A DNA stretch of 27,012 bases. It comes from CAMASH01 sp041746635. GTDB lineage: Bacteria > Verrucomicrobiota > Verrucomicrobiia > Chthoniobacterales > Terrimicrobiaceae. A program made the translations under genes and the position numbers. Positions 7,211-15,419 of this stretch are shown piece after piece. The stretch covers positions 1 through 27,012 of the forward strand of contig JBGTGQ010000077.1 of NCBI GenBank assembly GCA_041746635.1, read 5' to 3'. The notes below the pieces were generated by a model. That model was not told the origin of the DNA and did not search any database. It was given only the letters and a program-made list of their open reading frames with translations. Within the stretch, counting starts at the first letter, position 1; each line of letters opens with the position of its first letter.

Positions 7211-9838
7211 CTATCGGCTGCGTGAAAATGGCGGCAAGGCATTTCCGCCAGGTTGGCCCCATTCTCTGCGCCGCAGCCAGATGTCCACCGGCCACAGACA
7301 AAGCGCCAAAGCGAGGAGAAACGGGGCCAGTTCTCTCCGCCCTTTCGCGCTACGGACGGAAGGACGAAAGATTTCCTCCGGGCCGGGCTGAAACTTTCCC
7401 GCAGTCAGTGCGGAAAGCTTTTCCAACAAGGGAACGCCGTCTCCGGTGACGCGGTATTCGGCAGGATAGTCGCGCGTCCAGGCGAGGGGAACCGGATGGG
7501 CGTCCCCGTCGCTGACGGCAATCATGGCAGACTCCGCGTCCGGGGCTTTGATTTTGGCGCGATACAATCCGGGCGCGACTTGCGCGGCCGGCAGGGAAAC
7601 GGGAGACGTTCCCTCGGCGGCGACGGAAACGCTGACGTTCAGGCCGTCGCGGAAGGTGCCCTCCGGGGTCACGGCCTCGGCCTCAATCACCAGTTCACCA
7701 CCTTCTTCGCGAAGCGAGAGGGAGATATCCTTCCGGCTGCCGTCCCGCGCGAGGGCCCGGGCGACTTGCGCCCAAAATTTCCCATATCCCGGCCAGCCCA
7801 GCCATTCTGAAGCCCAGCGGGCCTTGGCATCGCTGGTGAAGGCGGCGGCATGGCCCAGGCCATATTGCCATTCCGCGAAAAGGACGTCGCCGGATTCGCT
7901 GGAGAGCAGAAGCTCGGCTCCAGGTTTGATTTTGGAAATATTCAATCCGAGCAGCAGCGGCGCCTCCGGCCACGGGATGCCTTGCAGGGCCGCGTGACTT
8001 CCCGCCGGGCGGGCGAAGAAGGCGTCCTCCCGCAGACTGGACTCGGACGCTCTCATGGTTTCCAGCGTGAAAAGGCGTGGAAGCGCGGTGGCATCCGGGG
8101 TGAGATAAAACCGCCCGCCGCCCGCCGCCGCCAGTTGCCGCAGGAAGGCGGTGTCGCGGTCCTGCTCGGTGCCCAACGCCACGATGGAAAGAGTGATCCG
8201 GCTGGCCAGCATGGCGGCGGCGAGATCCAGCGCGGAACCCCCGCCCGGCGTGCCACCACCCTCCCCCGCCTTTTTTTCCTCGGCATCGGCCGCATCGGAA
8301 AAAAGGATGATGTGTTTGATCTTGGCCTGGACGTCGCGCAGCCGGGGGAAGGCCTCCGCCAGCGAGGTGTAAATGTAAATCCCGCCACCACCCGCAGTGA
8401 TCCCGGCAATGCGCTGCGCCGCAGCCTGTTTGTCGCTGATTTTTCCGAGGGGAACCACCTCCTGCACACGCGTGTCCACGGCAAAAACCCCGAACAGGTC
8501 CTTGGACTGAAGAACATCCAGCGCCAGCACTGCGCCTTCGTTGGCCAGGGCGATTTTTTGTTGTCCTCCCACCATCGCGGTCATTGAGCCGGAGCGGTCG
8601 AGAATGACCAACAACGCCACCACGGGGGTTTCCTCGCGCTCCTGACGTTCGATCCGCACGGGCAGAAGGGTGGCCACGGGGGTGCGAAAGTATCCGCCGG
8701 CTCCGAAACTGTCCTCCCCGCCGACCATGAGAAATCCGCCGCCGAAATTCCGCACCCATTCCTCCAGCCGCTTCATTTGTCCCTCGGAAAAATCCGGGGC
8801 CGGGGCATCGGCGAACACGATCAGATCGAAGGCTTCCAGGCCCTCCATTTTTTTGGGAAAACCCGGCGGTGGCCGCACTTCCACCTGAAAATCCGTGGCC
8901 CGGAGCGCGGCGGCGAGCGCTTCGGACTGCGCGGGATTTTTGTCGATGATGAGGACGCGGGCGGGGCCGCCGTGCCGCAGAACCATCTTCCGCCGGTTGT
9001 TTTCCGCGCGGGTGTCATCCGGCGAAGACACTTCCACTTCGTAGAGAGCGGTGCGTCCCTCCGCTTTGACCTTGGGGAAGTTGACCTCCGAACTGCCGGC
9101 CGCGAGGGATTTTTGGATTTCCGCAACCAGCAGATTGTTCTGGTAGAGCCGCAGGATCGCAGAATCCACCGCAATGTTGGCCTGGATTTTCGCCGTAAGA
9201 TCAAAAACCTCGCCTTCCCGCACGAGGGAAGGTGTTCTCAAGGAGACGACTGCGATTTCCTCGCGCGGCGGTGAGCGCAGGGGCACCACGTCAATTTCAA
9301 TCCCCTGTTCCGCCAGGGCGGCCGCTGTTTCGAGGGGATCGCGGCCCGTCGTGTCCAGTCCGTCGCTCAACAGCACGATCCGCCCGGGACGGTCGGCCGG
9401 CAGGATGGCGGCGGCGAATTCCAAGCCGGAGGCCAGATCGGTGGCGTCGGTGCCCGGCGGGGGGGAAGCTGGCTCGGTGCGCGTTCCTCCAAATGGTTTT
9501 AAAACCGCGGGCTCACGGGCAAAAATCACCTCGGCGGAACGGTTTTCGCCGGCGGACAGGGCGCGGTCAGAAAAATCGCTGGCGGACGCCGCGGCTTCCG
9601 GAGAAAGACTGGCCGAGACATCACGGAGAAGAACCACCGAGGTCTCCCGGGTCTCGGTCAGCCAGCGCGGGCCGGCCAGGGCCAGGCAAAGCAAGGCCAA
9701 GATGAGGGAGCGAATCCCCAGGCACAGCGCGGCTTGTCGGGGACTCCACTGGGCCAGAGTTTTCCGCCGGGCCAGGAGGAGAAGCGCAAAAGCGGCGGGG
9801 AACAGGAAGAGAAAAAATGGCCGGTCGAAATCCCCCAT
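7211..9838 (-). CDS. Membrane-anchored VWA protein with GATase-like domain
   Basis: An 875-residue inner-membrane protein. Two N-terminal membrane segments (about 8-24 and 38-56) resemble the BatA/aerotolerance N-terminal domain. A first VWA domain follows, with the metal-binding DVSAS at 73-77. An immunoglobulin-like linker spans roughly 190-285. A Rossmann-like glutamine-amidotransferase-type domain (about 293-395, VLIIDKNPAQSEAL then GGGFLMVGGEDSFGAGGY) leads into a second VWA domain with a full MIDAS, DRSGS at 414-418. The C-terminal half holds another beta-rich region, and a last membrane segment lies at about 836-855 with a short cytoplasmic tail. There is no cysteine between residues 60 and 835, so the GATase-like domain cannot work as a Cys-triad amidotransferase. 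Large periplasmic adhesion or assembly scaffold is the likely role; the true function is unknown. Adjacent to DUF4126 (11 bp) and the epimerase (9 bp). Confidence 0.85.
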   Translation of the reverse strand: MGDFDRPFFLFLFPAAFALLLLARRKTLAQWSPRQAALCLGIRSLILALLCLALAGPRWLTETRETSVVLLRDVSASLSPEAAASASDFSDRALSAGENRSAEVIFAREPAVLKPFGGTRTEPASPPPGTDATDLASGLEFAAAILPADRPGRIVLLSDGLDTTGRDPLETAAALAEQGIEIDVVPLRSPPREEIAVVSLRTPSLVREGEVFDLTAKIQANIAVDSAILRLYQNNLLVAEIQKSLAAGSSEVNFPKVKAEGRTALYEVEVSSPDDTRAENNRRKMVLRHGGPARVLIIDKNPAQSEALAAALRATDFQVEVRPPPGFPKKMEGLEAFDLIVFADAPAPDFSEGQMKRLEEWVRNFGGGFLMVGGEDSFGAGGYFRTPVATLLPVRIERQEREETPVVALLVILDRSGSMTAMVGGQQKIALANEGAVLALDVLQSKDLFGVFAVDTRVQEVVPLGKISDKQAAAQRIAGITAGGGGIYIYTSLAEAFPRLRDVQAKIKHIILFSDAADAEEKKAGEGGGTPGGGSALDLAAAMLASRITLSIVALGTEQDRDTAFLRQLAAAGGGRFYLTPDATALPRLFTLETMRASESSLREDAFFARPAGSHAALQGIPWPEAPLLLGLNISKIKPGAELLLSSESGDVLFAEWQYGLGHAAAFTSDAKARWASEWLGWPGYGKFWAQVARALARDGSRKDISLSLREEGGELVIEAEAVTPEGTFRDGLNVSVSVAAEGTSPVSLPAAQVAPGLYRAKIKAPDAESAMIAVSDGDAHPVPLAWTRDYPAEYRVTGDGVPLLEKLSALTAGKFQPGPEEIFRPSVRSAKGRRELAPFLLALALCLWPVDIWLRRREWGQPGGNALPPFSRSR

Positions 9839-9849
9839 TGCTACGGGGA

Positions 9850-10872
9850 TCAGGCCGCCGCCACCGGCTCCGCATTTTTCCGGGGAAGGCCTGATGCCGC
9901 CAGCTCCCGGGCCACGTGATCGGCCAGCAGGCGGTGACCGCGCTCAAAGAGAAAAACATACGGACTGCCTTCGGAGGAAGGCAGGGCCAGTCGTTCGAAG
10001 AGAAAGCGCGATTCGCGTTCGGGGATGGTATTTTCCAGGGGGATTTCCACCACGAGCATGCCATGCCAGCGCGGACTGACAAAAAACAGGCGTCCGCCCT
10101 CGAATCGGACCAGCCAGCCAAAATGGTTTTTCGGCAGGCGCGGGCCGCCACCGCTCAGACAGGGAACGACCGCAGCCACTTTTTCGATGGTGGCGTGGGC
10201 GCGGCGCAGGGCCAGCTCGCATTTGCCCGGCAGTTTGGAAGGAAAATGTTCAAGTTCCCGATCTGCGGGTGGGCCATTGAGTTTGCGCCAAGCCAGCCAG
10301 AGGATGGTCCAAGTGCTGCGAAGCATCCGCGGGAGTATGAACCAAATGGTGGAAAGAACGATGACCGTGATCACCAGTGCCACCACGGGATTCCAAGCGA
10401 TGATCCCCAGTCCGCCCAGAACGATGGCGTCCTCACCCAGGCTGAGCCCAATGTTTGAGATCGGTTCAGGTGAAGTGTTGGCCACCAGGCGCGATCCGGC
10501 CTTGGCCGCGTGTGAGGTGAGGGTGACTCCCCCGGCCAGCAGCGCGGCGATGACCTTGACCGCAGGGTCGGCTTCCCCCAAGGCCAAAACCGCCAGCAAC
10601 GCACCGCCCAGCGGACGAATGAAAGTGTGGATGGCGTCGTTGGCGGAATCCACCCAGGGAATCTTGTCGGCAAAAAATTCCAAAACATAGAGCACGCCGG
10701 CCACGGCCAGGACCCAAGGATTGCCCAAGGCGGCAAGTTCATGAAGCTGGCCGGGCAGAATGACCCAGCCAAAATGAAGAGCCAGTCCGGCGGCAAAGAC
10801 CGTGAGATAGAGGTTGACCCCCGCCAGGGCGGCCAGGCCAAGCGCAACACTCAGGGTTTCCAGCAGATCCAT
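9850..10872 (-). CDS. DUF4126 membrane protein with C-terminal extension
   Basis: A 340-residue protein whose first 190 residues match the DUF4126 family: several membrane helices, with the conserved pieces LAALAGVNLYLTVFAAGL, KIPWVDSANDAIHTFIRP and GGVTLTSHAAKAGSRLVANTSPEPISN. Family function is unknown. After a last helix (about 166-185) comes a soluble segment of about 150 residues rich in Arg, Trp and Phe (GWLVRFEGGRLFFVSPRWHGMLVVE) that I do not recognise; it reads like a beta-rich sensor or binding domain. I chose ATG 10872; ATG 10890 is an in-frame alternative adding six residues, with GGGA-like purines upstream of both. First gene of the minus-strand run leading into the VWA protein, so it may be a membrane partner of it. 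Confidence 0.75.
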   Translation of the reverse strand: MDLLETLSVALGLAALAGVNLYLTVFAAGLALHFGWVILPGQLHELAALGNPWVLAVAGVLYVLEFFADKIPWVDSANDAIHTFIRPLGGALLAVLALGEADPAVKVIAALLAGGVTLTSHAAKAGSRLVANTSPEPISNIGLSLGEDAIVLGGLGIIAWNPVVALVITVIVLSTIWFILPRMLRSTWTILWLAWRKLNGPPADRELEHFPSKLPGKCELALRRAHATIEKVAAVVPCLSGGGPRLPKNHFGWLVRFEGGRLFFVSPRWHGMLVVEIPLENTIPERESRFLFERLALPSSEGSPYVFLFERGHRLLADHVARELAASGLPRKNAEPVAAA

Positions 10873-10932
10873 GGGGCGAATATCCCGCAAGCGGGCGCGA
10901 AGTCACGCGCTTTCAGAAGAGAAAAAGGCAAA

Positions 10933-10970
10933 AAAAGAACCCTCTCCGCCGAGGCAGAGAGGGTTCTTTT
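10933..10970 (-). terminator. Rho-independent terminator of the outer-membrane protein gene
   Basis: A perfect 14-bp stem (AAAAGAACCCTCTC, 33-46 of this 10,900s block, against 10957-10970) closes a 10-base loop. Read on the minus strand the stem ends in TTCT followed by a run of seven T, 26 bases after the stop of the outer-membrane protein gene. On the plus strand the stem is followed by TTTTGATTTTT, so it could work both ways. It isolates the abundant outer-membrane protein transcript from the downstream DUF4126-VWA operon. Confidence 0.9.
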
Positions 10971-10995
10971 GATTTTTAGGATTTAACCCGTTCGC

Positions 10996-11826
10996 TTAGA
11001 ACGAGAAGATCACTTTGCCACCACCCCAGAAGGTGTTGTTCTTCGTGGCCAGAAGGTCTTGATCCTGATAGCTGTAAGCACCGTAGCCATAGAGGCTGAT
11101 GGTGTCGTTGATCTTGATCGGGATGCCGAGACCAACTTCGAAGTTGTTGAAACCAGTTAGGACGCTGCCGTCGTTCTGGAAGTTGTATTCGAAGCTGCTG
11201 CCGATGGCGACCCAAGGAGCCAGGGAGATGATGTCCTTGTAGATCGGGATGCCAGCGTCGATGCGGGCCAAGAGGTAGCTCGAGGTCGTTTCGACGGCAC
11301 CTTGATTTTCAATGTCAGGTCCGAGGTTGAAGAAGTAGGTCAACGAAGGAGTGATCGTAATGCCAGCGGGCAACTCGAACGTGTAAGCAGCCTTCACATT
11401 CAACTCGTTCTGATAGAGATCAGAATTGAGGTAGTAGTAGAAGGTATACCCGAACGAAAGCGCGAGGTTTCCGAAGGTGTGGGTATAGCTGGTGTAAACA
11501 TCGAGTTCCTTGTAGGCCGTGTTGCCAAGGCCGAAGGCCATCCACGCGCCCACGTTAATGAAATCGTTTTCGGTGATGTACCACGTGGCATTGAGGTCGG
11601 TCCAGTAGAGGCTCGATCCGTAGTTGCTGTTGGCTCCAAGCACGTTGACACCGCGGAACATGTAAAGGCTGTCCCAGCCGGTGCTGAGGGCCGCCCCCCA
11701 GATCTTGCGCTCTTCTTCAACGACGACTTTTTCTTGGAACGATTTGCCATCACCGGCAAGCAACGGCTTGGAAGCAAGCAACGATGCCATGACGACGGTG
11801 GCAAGAATCTTGGTAGCTAGTTTCAT
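10996..11826 (-). CDS. Predicted outer-membrane beta-barrel protein
   Basis: A 276-residue exported protein. A signal peptide is clear: MKLATKILATVVMASLLA, then cleavage near residue 24 (LLA-GDG). The mature part alternates aromatic and polar residues in many short strands (for example LALSFGYTFYYYL, ISLYGYGAYSYQD, FNNFEVGLGIPI), and the chain ends VIFSF with the C-terminal Phe recognised by the BAM complex. It starts GAALSTGWDSLYMFRGVN, a pattern shared with small conserved barrel families (Gcw_chp-like), but I cannot assign a transported substrate. Codon use is more uniform and less GC-rich than the neighbours, which suggests high expression. It has its own promoter region and its own strong terminator, so it is monocistronic. 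Function in the envelope unknown. Confidence 0.8.
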   Translation of the reverse strand: MKLATKILATVVMASLLASKPLLAGDGKSFQEKVVVEEERKIWGAALSTGWDSLYMFRGVNVLGANSNYGSSLYWTDLNATWYITENDFINVGAWMAFGLGNTAYKELDVYTSYTHTFGNLALSFGYTFYYYLNSDLYQNELNVKAAYTFELPAGITITPSLTYFFNLGPDIENQGAVETTSSYLLARIDAGIPIYKDIISLAPWVAIGSSFEYNFQNDGSVLTGFNNFEVGLGIPIKINDTISLYGYGAYSYQDQDLLATKNNTFWGGGKVIFSF

Positions 11827-12141
11827 AGTATTTATTTTCTTTGTTTTTGTTTTTGTGGTGTTGCAGCCGCATGCCTGTGCCTGTGCAAAGACTCCGACTA
11901 GTACATGCTATTTAGACATGCCTTGCATTACACAGCACGTTGCGTGCCAACGTCTCTAGGCAACGCAAATGCGGTCGTCAAAACTTTTTTTTGAGATTTC
12001 TTGAACAAATCGCGACAGGGGTTGTCACTCCTTGGTCAGTTGCTCGAAATGAAGGACGGAAGGACGCAAAGGCGGGAAAGTTCCCGCGAATTGCCTTTTG
12101 GTTTTTGCTTCATCGATTGCGTCCTGTGCGTGAGGTATGTC
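11827..12141. other. Divergent regulatory region with A-rich leader
   Basis: This 315-bp gap lies between the outer-membrane protein gene (minus) and the permease gene (plus). Next to the former, the 28 bases before its ATG, read on the minus strand, consist almost wholly of A with a few C/T/G and no Shine-Dalgarno, like an unstructured S1-binding leader. A 5-bp dyad GCACG-n3-CGTGC sits at 11937-11949. Toward the permease, 12067-12097 can fold with AAAGGC/GCCTTT outside and GGGAA/TTCCC inside. No protein gene is supported here. Confidence 0.5.
11953..11981 (-). promoter_or_regulatory. Possible sigma-70-like promoter for the outer-membrane protein
   Basis: On the minus strand TTGACG (11981-11976) is followed after exactly 17 bases by TAGAGA (11958-11953). 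The -35 matches 5 of 6 positions but the -10 only 3 of 6. If used, it would give a leader of roughly 120 bases. Other placements are possible. Confidence 0.3.
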
Positions 12142-13026
12142 ATGGATTACACGGATGTGCCACCGCCTCAGCTTCATTCCATGACCCTCTTTCTGCGCCA
12201 GCTCGGCGGGGAGTTGCACAAGCTCTTCGCCCGCAAACGGACCTTCATTGGCTTCGGCGCGTTTCTGGTTTTTGAAATCGTGGTGCTCTTCCTCCTCCGA
12301 CTGGACAAAGTGCAGGCGACCGTCCGCCGGGTCATTGAAAATGCCGGCTACGATGCCGGGGTCTATTTATCCGGCCTCACCCTTGGGTTTCTGATCGTCC
12401 TGTGGACCGTGTTTCTCCTCGAAGCACTCTTCCTCGCCCTCGTCGCCGGCGACGTGGTGAGCAAGGAAGTCGAAGACGGCTCCATGCGCATGATGCTGTG
12501 CCGCCCGGTCACCCGCAGCCGCATTCTGCTGCTCAAGGGCTTGGTCACCGGCCTTTACACATTGGCCCTTACCCTTTTCGTCATGGTGACGGCCCTCCTG
12601 GCGGGATTTATCAACAGTGGGGTCGGAGGGTTGTTCGTCTTTGCTCCTCTGGAAGGCGTGTTTGCCTTCCACGATTTCTGGCCGGGATTGCTGCGGTATC
12701 TTGCGGCCGTGCCTCTGCTCTCCCTCAGCCTCTTCACTGTCACCGCGCTGGCCTTCTGCCTCTCGTGTTTCAACATGAAACCCTCCGCCGCCACCGTGAT
12801 CACCCTCTCCATTCTTTTTGCCGATACGATCCTGAAAAACATCCCCTATTTCGAAAGTATCAATGGCATGTTTCTCACCGCCAAGATGGCGGGCTGGATT
12901 CATATTTTCGATTACCGTGTGCCTTGGGAAAGCATGGTCGAAAATTACGCCTGGCTGCTGGCCATTAATGCCACGCTCCTTCTCATCGGCTGGCAGGCCT
13001 TCGAGCGGCGGGATTTTAAGTCATGA
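12142..13026 (+). CDS. ABC-2-type transporter permease
   Basis: A 294-residue integral membrane protein. It begins with a cytoplasmic amphipathic stretch (FLRQLGGELHKLFARKRTFIG), followed by six membrane segments (the first starting near residue 31, the last near the C-terminus), as in ABC-2 permeases of the NosY/YadH/gliding-motility class. The signature GDVVSKEVEDGSMRMMLCRPVTRSRILLLKG closely resembles the first cytoplasmic loop conserved in that family (..EREeGTlRLLLsrPvsR..). The start at 12142 has a GAGG six bases upstream; ATG 12181 (MTLFLRQ) is an alternative. No ATP-binding subunit is encoded in this window, so the ATPase must be elsewhere. It overlaps the glycosyltransferase gene by ATGA, suggesting export of or membrane organisation for a glycan or lipid. 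Substrate unknown. Confidence 0.8.
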   Translation: MDYTDVPPPQLHSMTLFLRQLGGELHKLFARKRTFIGFGAFLVFEIVVLFLLRLDKVQATVRRVIENAGYDAGVYLSGLTLGFLIVLWTVFLLEALFLALVAGDVVSKEVEDGSMRMMLCRPVTRSRILLLKGLVTGLYTLALTLFVMVTALLAGFINSGVGGLFVFAPLEGVFAFHDFWPGLLRYLAAVPLLSLSLFTVTALAFCLSCFNMKPSAATVITLSILFADTILKNIPYFESINGMFLTAKMAGWIHIFDYRVPWESMVENYAWLLAINATLLLIGWQAFERRDFKS

Positions 13027-14798
13027 CCGGCCTTTCCCGTTCCCTTTTCGTCAAAGACTACGCACTTCTGGCCCTGCTGGCCTTGCTGCTGTTTGGGTAT
13101 GGCACAATCAGCGGCAAACCCTTGACGATGCACGAAGCGCGGCTCCCGCAATGTTCCCGGGAAATGCTAGCTACCGGAAACTGGCTGTTGCCCCACAGAG
13201 GGGATACTCCTTGGCTGGAGCGTCCGCCCTTTCCGCATTGGGCGGAATTAGTCGCCGGCCATTTGTTTGGGCGGCTGGACAAGGTTTGGATCGTGCGAAT
13301 TCCGCCTGCGCTAATGGGATTGCTGACCGTTCTCATCTTGGCCTGGACGGCGGCGCGCCTTTTCGGGCGTGAGGTCGGGATGTTAAGCGCGGTGTCGCTG
13401 GCGACCATGTATGAATTTTATTTTTATGCCGGGCAGGCGGAGGATGATGTTTTTCTGGCGTTTATAGTGATGGTTTGTGTGGCGGCCTTTGTGGCCACTG
13501 AGTTTCCCGTCGAGGCAAGGGGGCCGGATTCACGCCGGCATTTTTTGGGAAACCGCCCCTGGACGGTGTGGGCGTTTTTTATCACCCTAGGTTTGTCGAG
13601 TCTGGCCAAGGGAGTTTTGGTCGGGGCGGTCGAGTTGATGGCCGGAACGGGAGTCTTCCTGCTTCTTTCCTGGCGCGAGAAGCGTCTCGGGAGATACGTT
13701 TGGATGTGGGGATGGGTTCTGTTCCTAACGCTGACGGTAGCCTGGTCACTTTACGCGGGAAGCGTTTATCCGAGCCTGTGGGACAACTACAAATACGACT
13801 ATACGGGCCCCTTTGGTCACAAGCCGATTTGGTATTATTTCACGGCCATTCTCTGGACCACGGCTCCGTGGACCCTTATGTGGTTGCTGGGCATCTTTCT
13901 CGTCTGGCCTCGCCCGGGTGAAGAGGCGCGGCCTGCAAATCGCTTCCTTCTCTGCTGGGCGCTAGGACCGCTTCTGGTGCTTTCCATCCCGCTGCGCAAG
14001 CATCACCATTATCTTGTGCCGATTTTGCCTGCCTTTGCGGTGCTTGCCGCGTTCGGCATGCAGCGAGTGGGAGACATGATCCGCCGCTCCGCTCCAAATG
14101 AATTTTTCGGAGTACTGCCGGGGGCGATAGTCGGGGCGATCGGTCTCACCGCGATCTCGACGGGGGCTTTTCTGGGTAAAATCCCCGGTCCGCTGTGGCT
14201 ATCACTCGGAATCGGGGTAGCATTCCTGCTTTGCTCGATCGGCATCGGGATGGCCCTTGAGAGAAAATCTCTGCGCATGGCGGTGGTCGGTCTCTGTGTG
14301 GAATTCGTGATTTTTGCGGCTTGGGGACAAAGCATTCTGGCCAAGTCAGGCCGGGAACGGTGTGGAGACATCGAATTTCTCGAACGAGTGAGTCAGATCG
14401 TGCCTGCGGACCAGCCACTAATGATCGATGCTTGGGGTAGCTTGGACTTTTTTCGGCTTCAATTCTATTCGAGATCCGACACGGTGGCGTTACACAATGT
14501 AACTTATCTGCGCGACGAACGCATCAAGGCACCCGAAGTCTATGTGATCGCCCGTGCCCGCAGCTGGGATTTTCTTTCGCAATTGGGTGACTGCCAGCCG
14601 CTCGATGCCAGCAGCCGGGCTCGGAGGGAAACCTCGCCTAGCGAACGTTATACGCTTTTCCGACTGACATTCGAGCCCGACTTGCAGCGCTATCCAGCGC
14701 CGAAAGTTTCGGTGCTTCAAGCTCTAAACCGCGGAGTGGGCGAGTCGGCTGGCCCGTTCTGCGGACCTCCCCCGCCGGGAAATCCCGCGTTGTTTTGA
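13023..14798 (+). CDS. GT39/ArnT-like membrane glycosyltransferase
   Basis: A 591-residue multipass protein of the PMT/ArnT superfamily, which moves a sugar from a polyprenyl-phosphate donor to a periplasmic lipid or protein. The first periplasmic loop has HEARLPQCSREMLATGNWLLPH at 37-58, corresponding to the catalytic DE-R-Y loop of ArnT; here the acidic pair is H37-E38, so only one acidic residue is left. A run of about ten or eleven membrane segments follows, with LSSLAKGVL and RKHHHYLVPILPA as family landmarks, and a soluble C-terminal domain of about 170 residues. The last 40 residues (RGVGESAGPFCGPPPPGNP) look unlike a normal tail and may come from frame extension at an old junction. 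Coupled by ATGA to the permease gene. Donor and acceptor unknown. Confidence 0.82.
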   Translation: MTGLSRSLFVKDYALLALLALLLFGYGTISGKPLTMHEARLPQCSREMLATGNWLLPHRGDTPWLERPPFPHWAELVAGHLFGRLDKVWIVRIPPALMGLLTVLILAWTAARLFGREVGMLSAVSLATMYEFYFYAGQAEDDVFLAFIVMVCVAAFVATEFPVEARGPDSRRHFLGNRPWTVWAFFITLGLSSLAKGVLVGAVELMAGTGVFLLLSWREKRLGRYVWMWGWVLFLTLTVAWSLYAGSVYPSLWDNYKYDYTGPFGHKPIWYYFTAILWTTAPWTLMWLLGIFLVWPRPGEEARPANRFLLCWALGPLLVLSIPLRKHHHYLVPILPAFAVLAAFGMQRVGDMIRRSAPNEFFGVLPGAIVGAIGLTAISTGAFLGKIPGPLWLSLGIGVAFLLCSIGIGMALERKSLRMAVVGLCVEFVIFAAWGQSILAKSGRERCGDIEFLERVSQIVPADQPLMIDAWGSLDFFRLQFYSRSDTVALHNVTYLRDERIKAPEVYVIARARSWDFLSQLGDCQPLDASSRARRETSPSERYTLFRLTFEPDLQRYPAPKVSVLQALNRGVGESAGPFCGPPPPGNPALF

Positions 14799-15419
14799 CC
14801 TTCGCCTTCTCCCAACGACGGTCCGAGTGCATGGGCGGGCCACCCTGGACCAGGTCGGCCGACCACATCAACGCGGTTCCCTTTGGGAAAGTGAAGCAAT
14901 TAACGCGGCAAACCCTTGGACACGGGCGAGCTCTTAAAGGTCCACGCCGAGAGGATGTCAGCGCTGGTCGTGTGAGGAATCTTACCGGCCATCAAGCGCT
15001 CGGTCGCACCGGGCGGGTCCGGCCAGAGAAATTGATCAGTGGCCTTGTTATCCTTGGGTTGCCGTCTCATGCCGTGTTGGTACCGAAATGCGGCCGCGGT
15101 GTCGAGCTTCGCGCGGTCGACGCTTGCGAATGCGAAACGGTAAGCGCGAAAACTTGACCTCGCCCGGCATTTCGCTACGAAAACCGTATGGAACGCAGCT
15201 AGCGGTTGGAATTGACGGGCAACCGCCCGCGACATCCGAAGAACGATTTCCTGTCAGCTAAAGGCAGAAAAGAGCAGGAGCCGGGTCTGTCTGGCGCGCA
15301 TTTGATTTGAATAGGCCAACGAACCATTTTTCCCGATGCCCTGGCGCTTTGGTGCCCGCGCACGAAGTGGACGTCAACGCACGCGGCTCGAGTGGCGTGC
15401 CGGTCGTGGGGGGACATCA
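14799..15419. other. 620-bp region without recognisable gene
   Basis: Between the two GT39-type genes no frame shows recognisable domain content. Several open frames of 70-120 codons exist on both strands, but their amino-acid composition is random-like (many Arg, Pro, Cys and Ser, no motif) and none has a convincing start. I see no tRNA, repeat or clear hairpin. It may be a decayed gene or the flank of a transferred segment carrying the second GT39 gene. A GGGGGGA just before 15420 serves as Shine-Dalgarno of the next gene. Confidence 0.5.

Noticed and set aside
14795..15235. Open frames of 110-120 codons on both strands between the GT39 genes
   Set aside because: No recognisable motif, no convincing start signal, random-like composition; reported only as a gene-less stretch.
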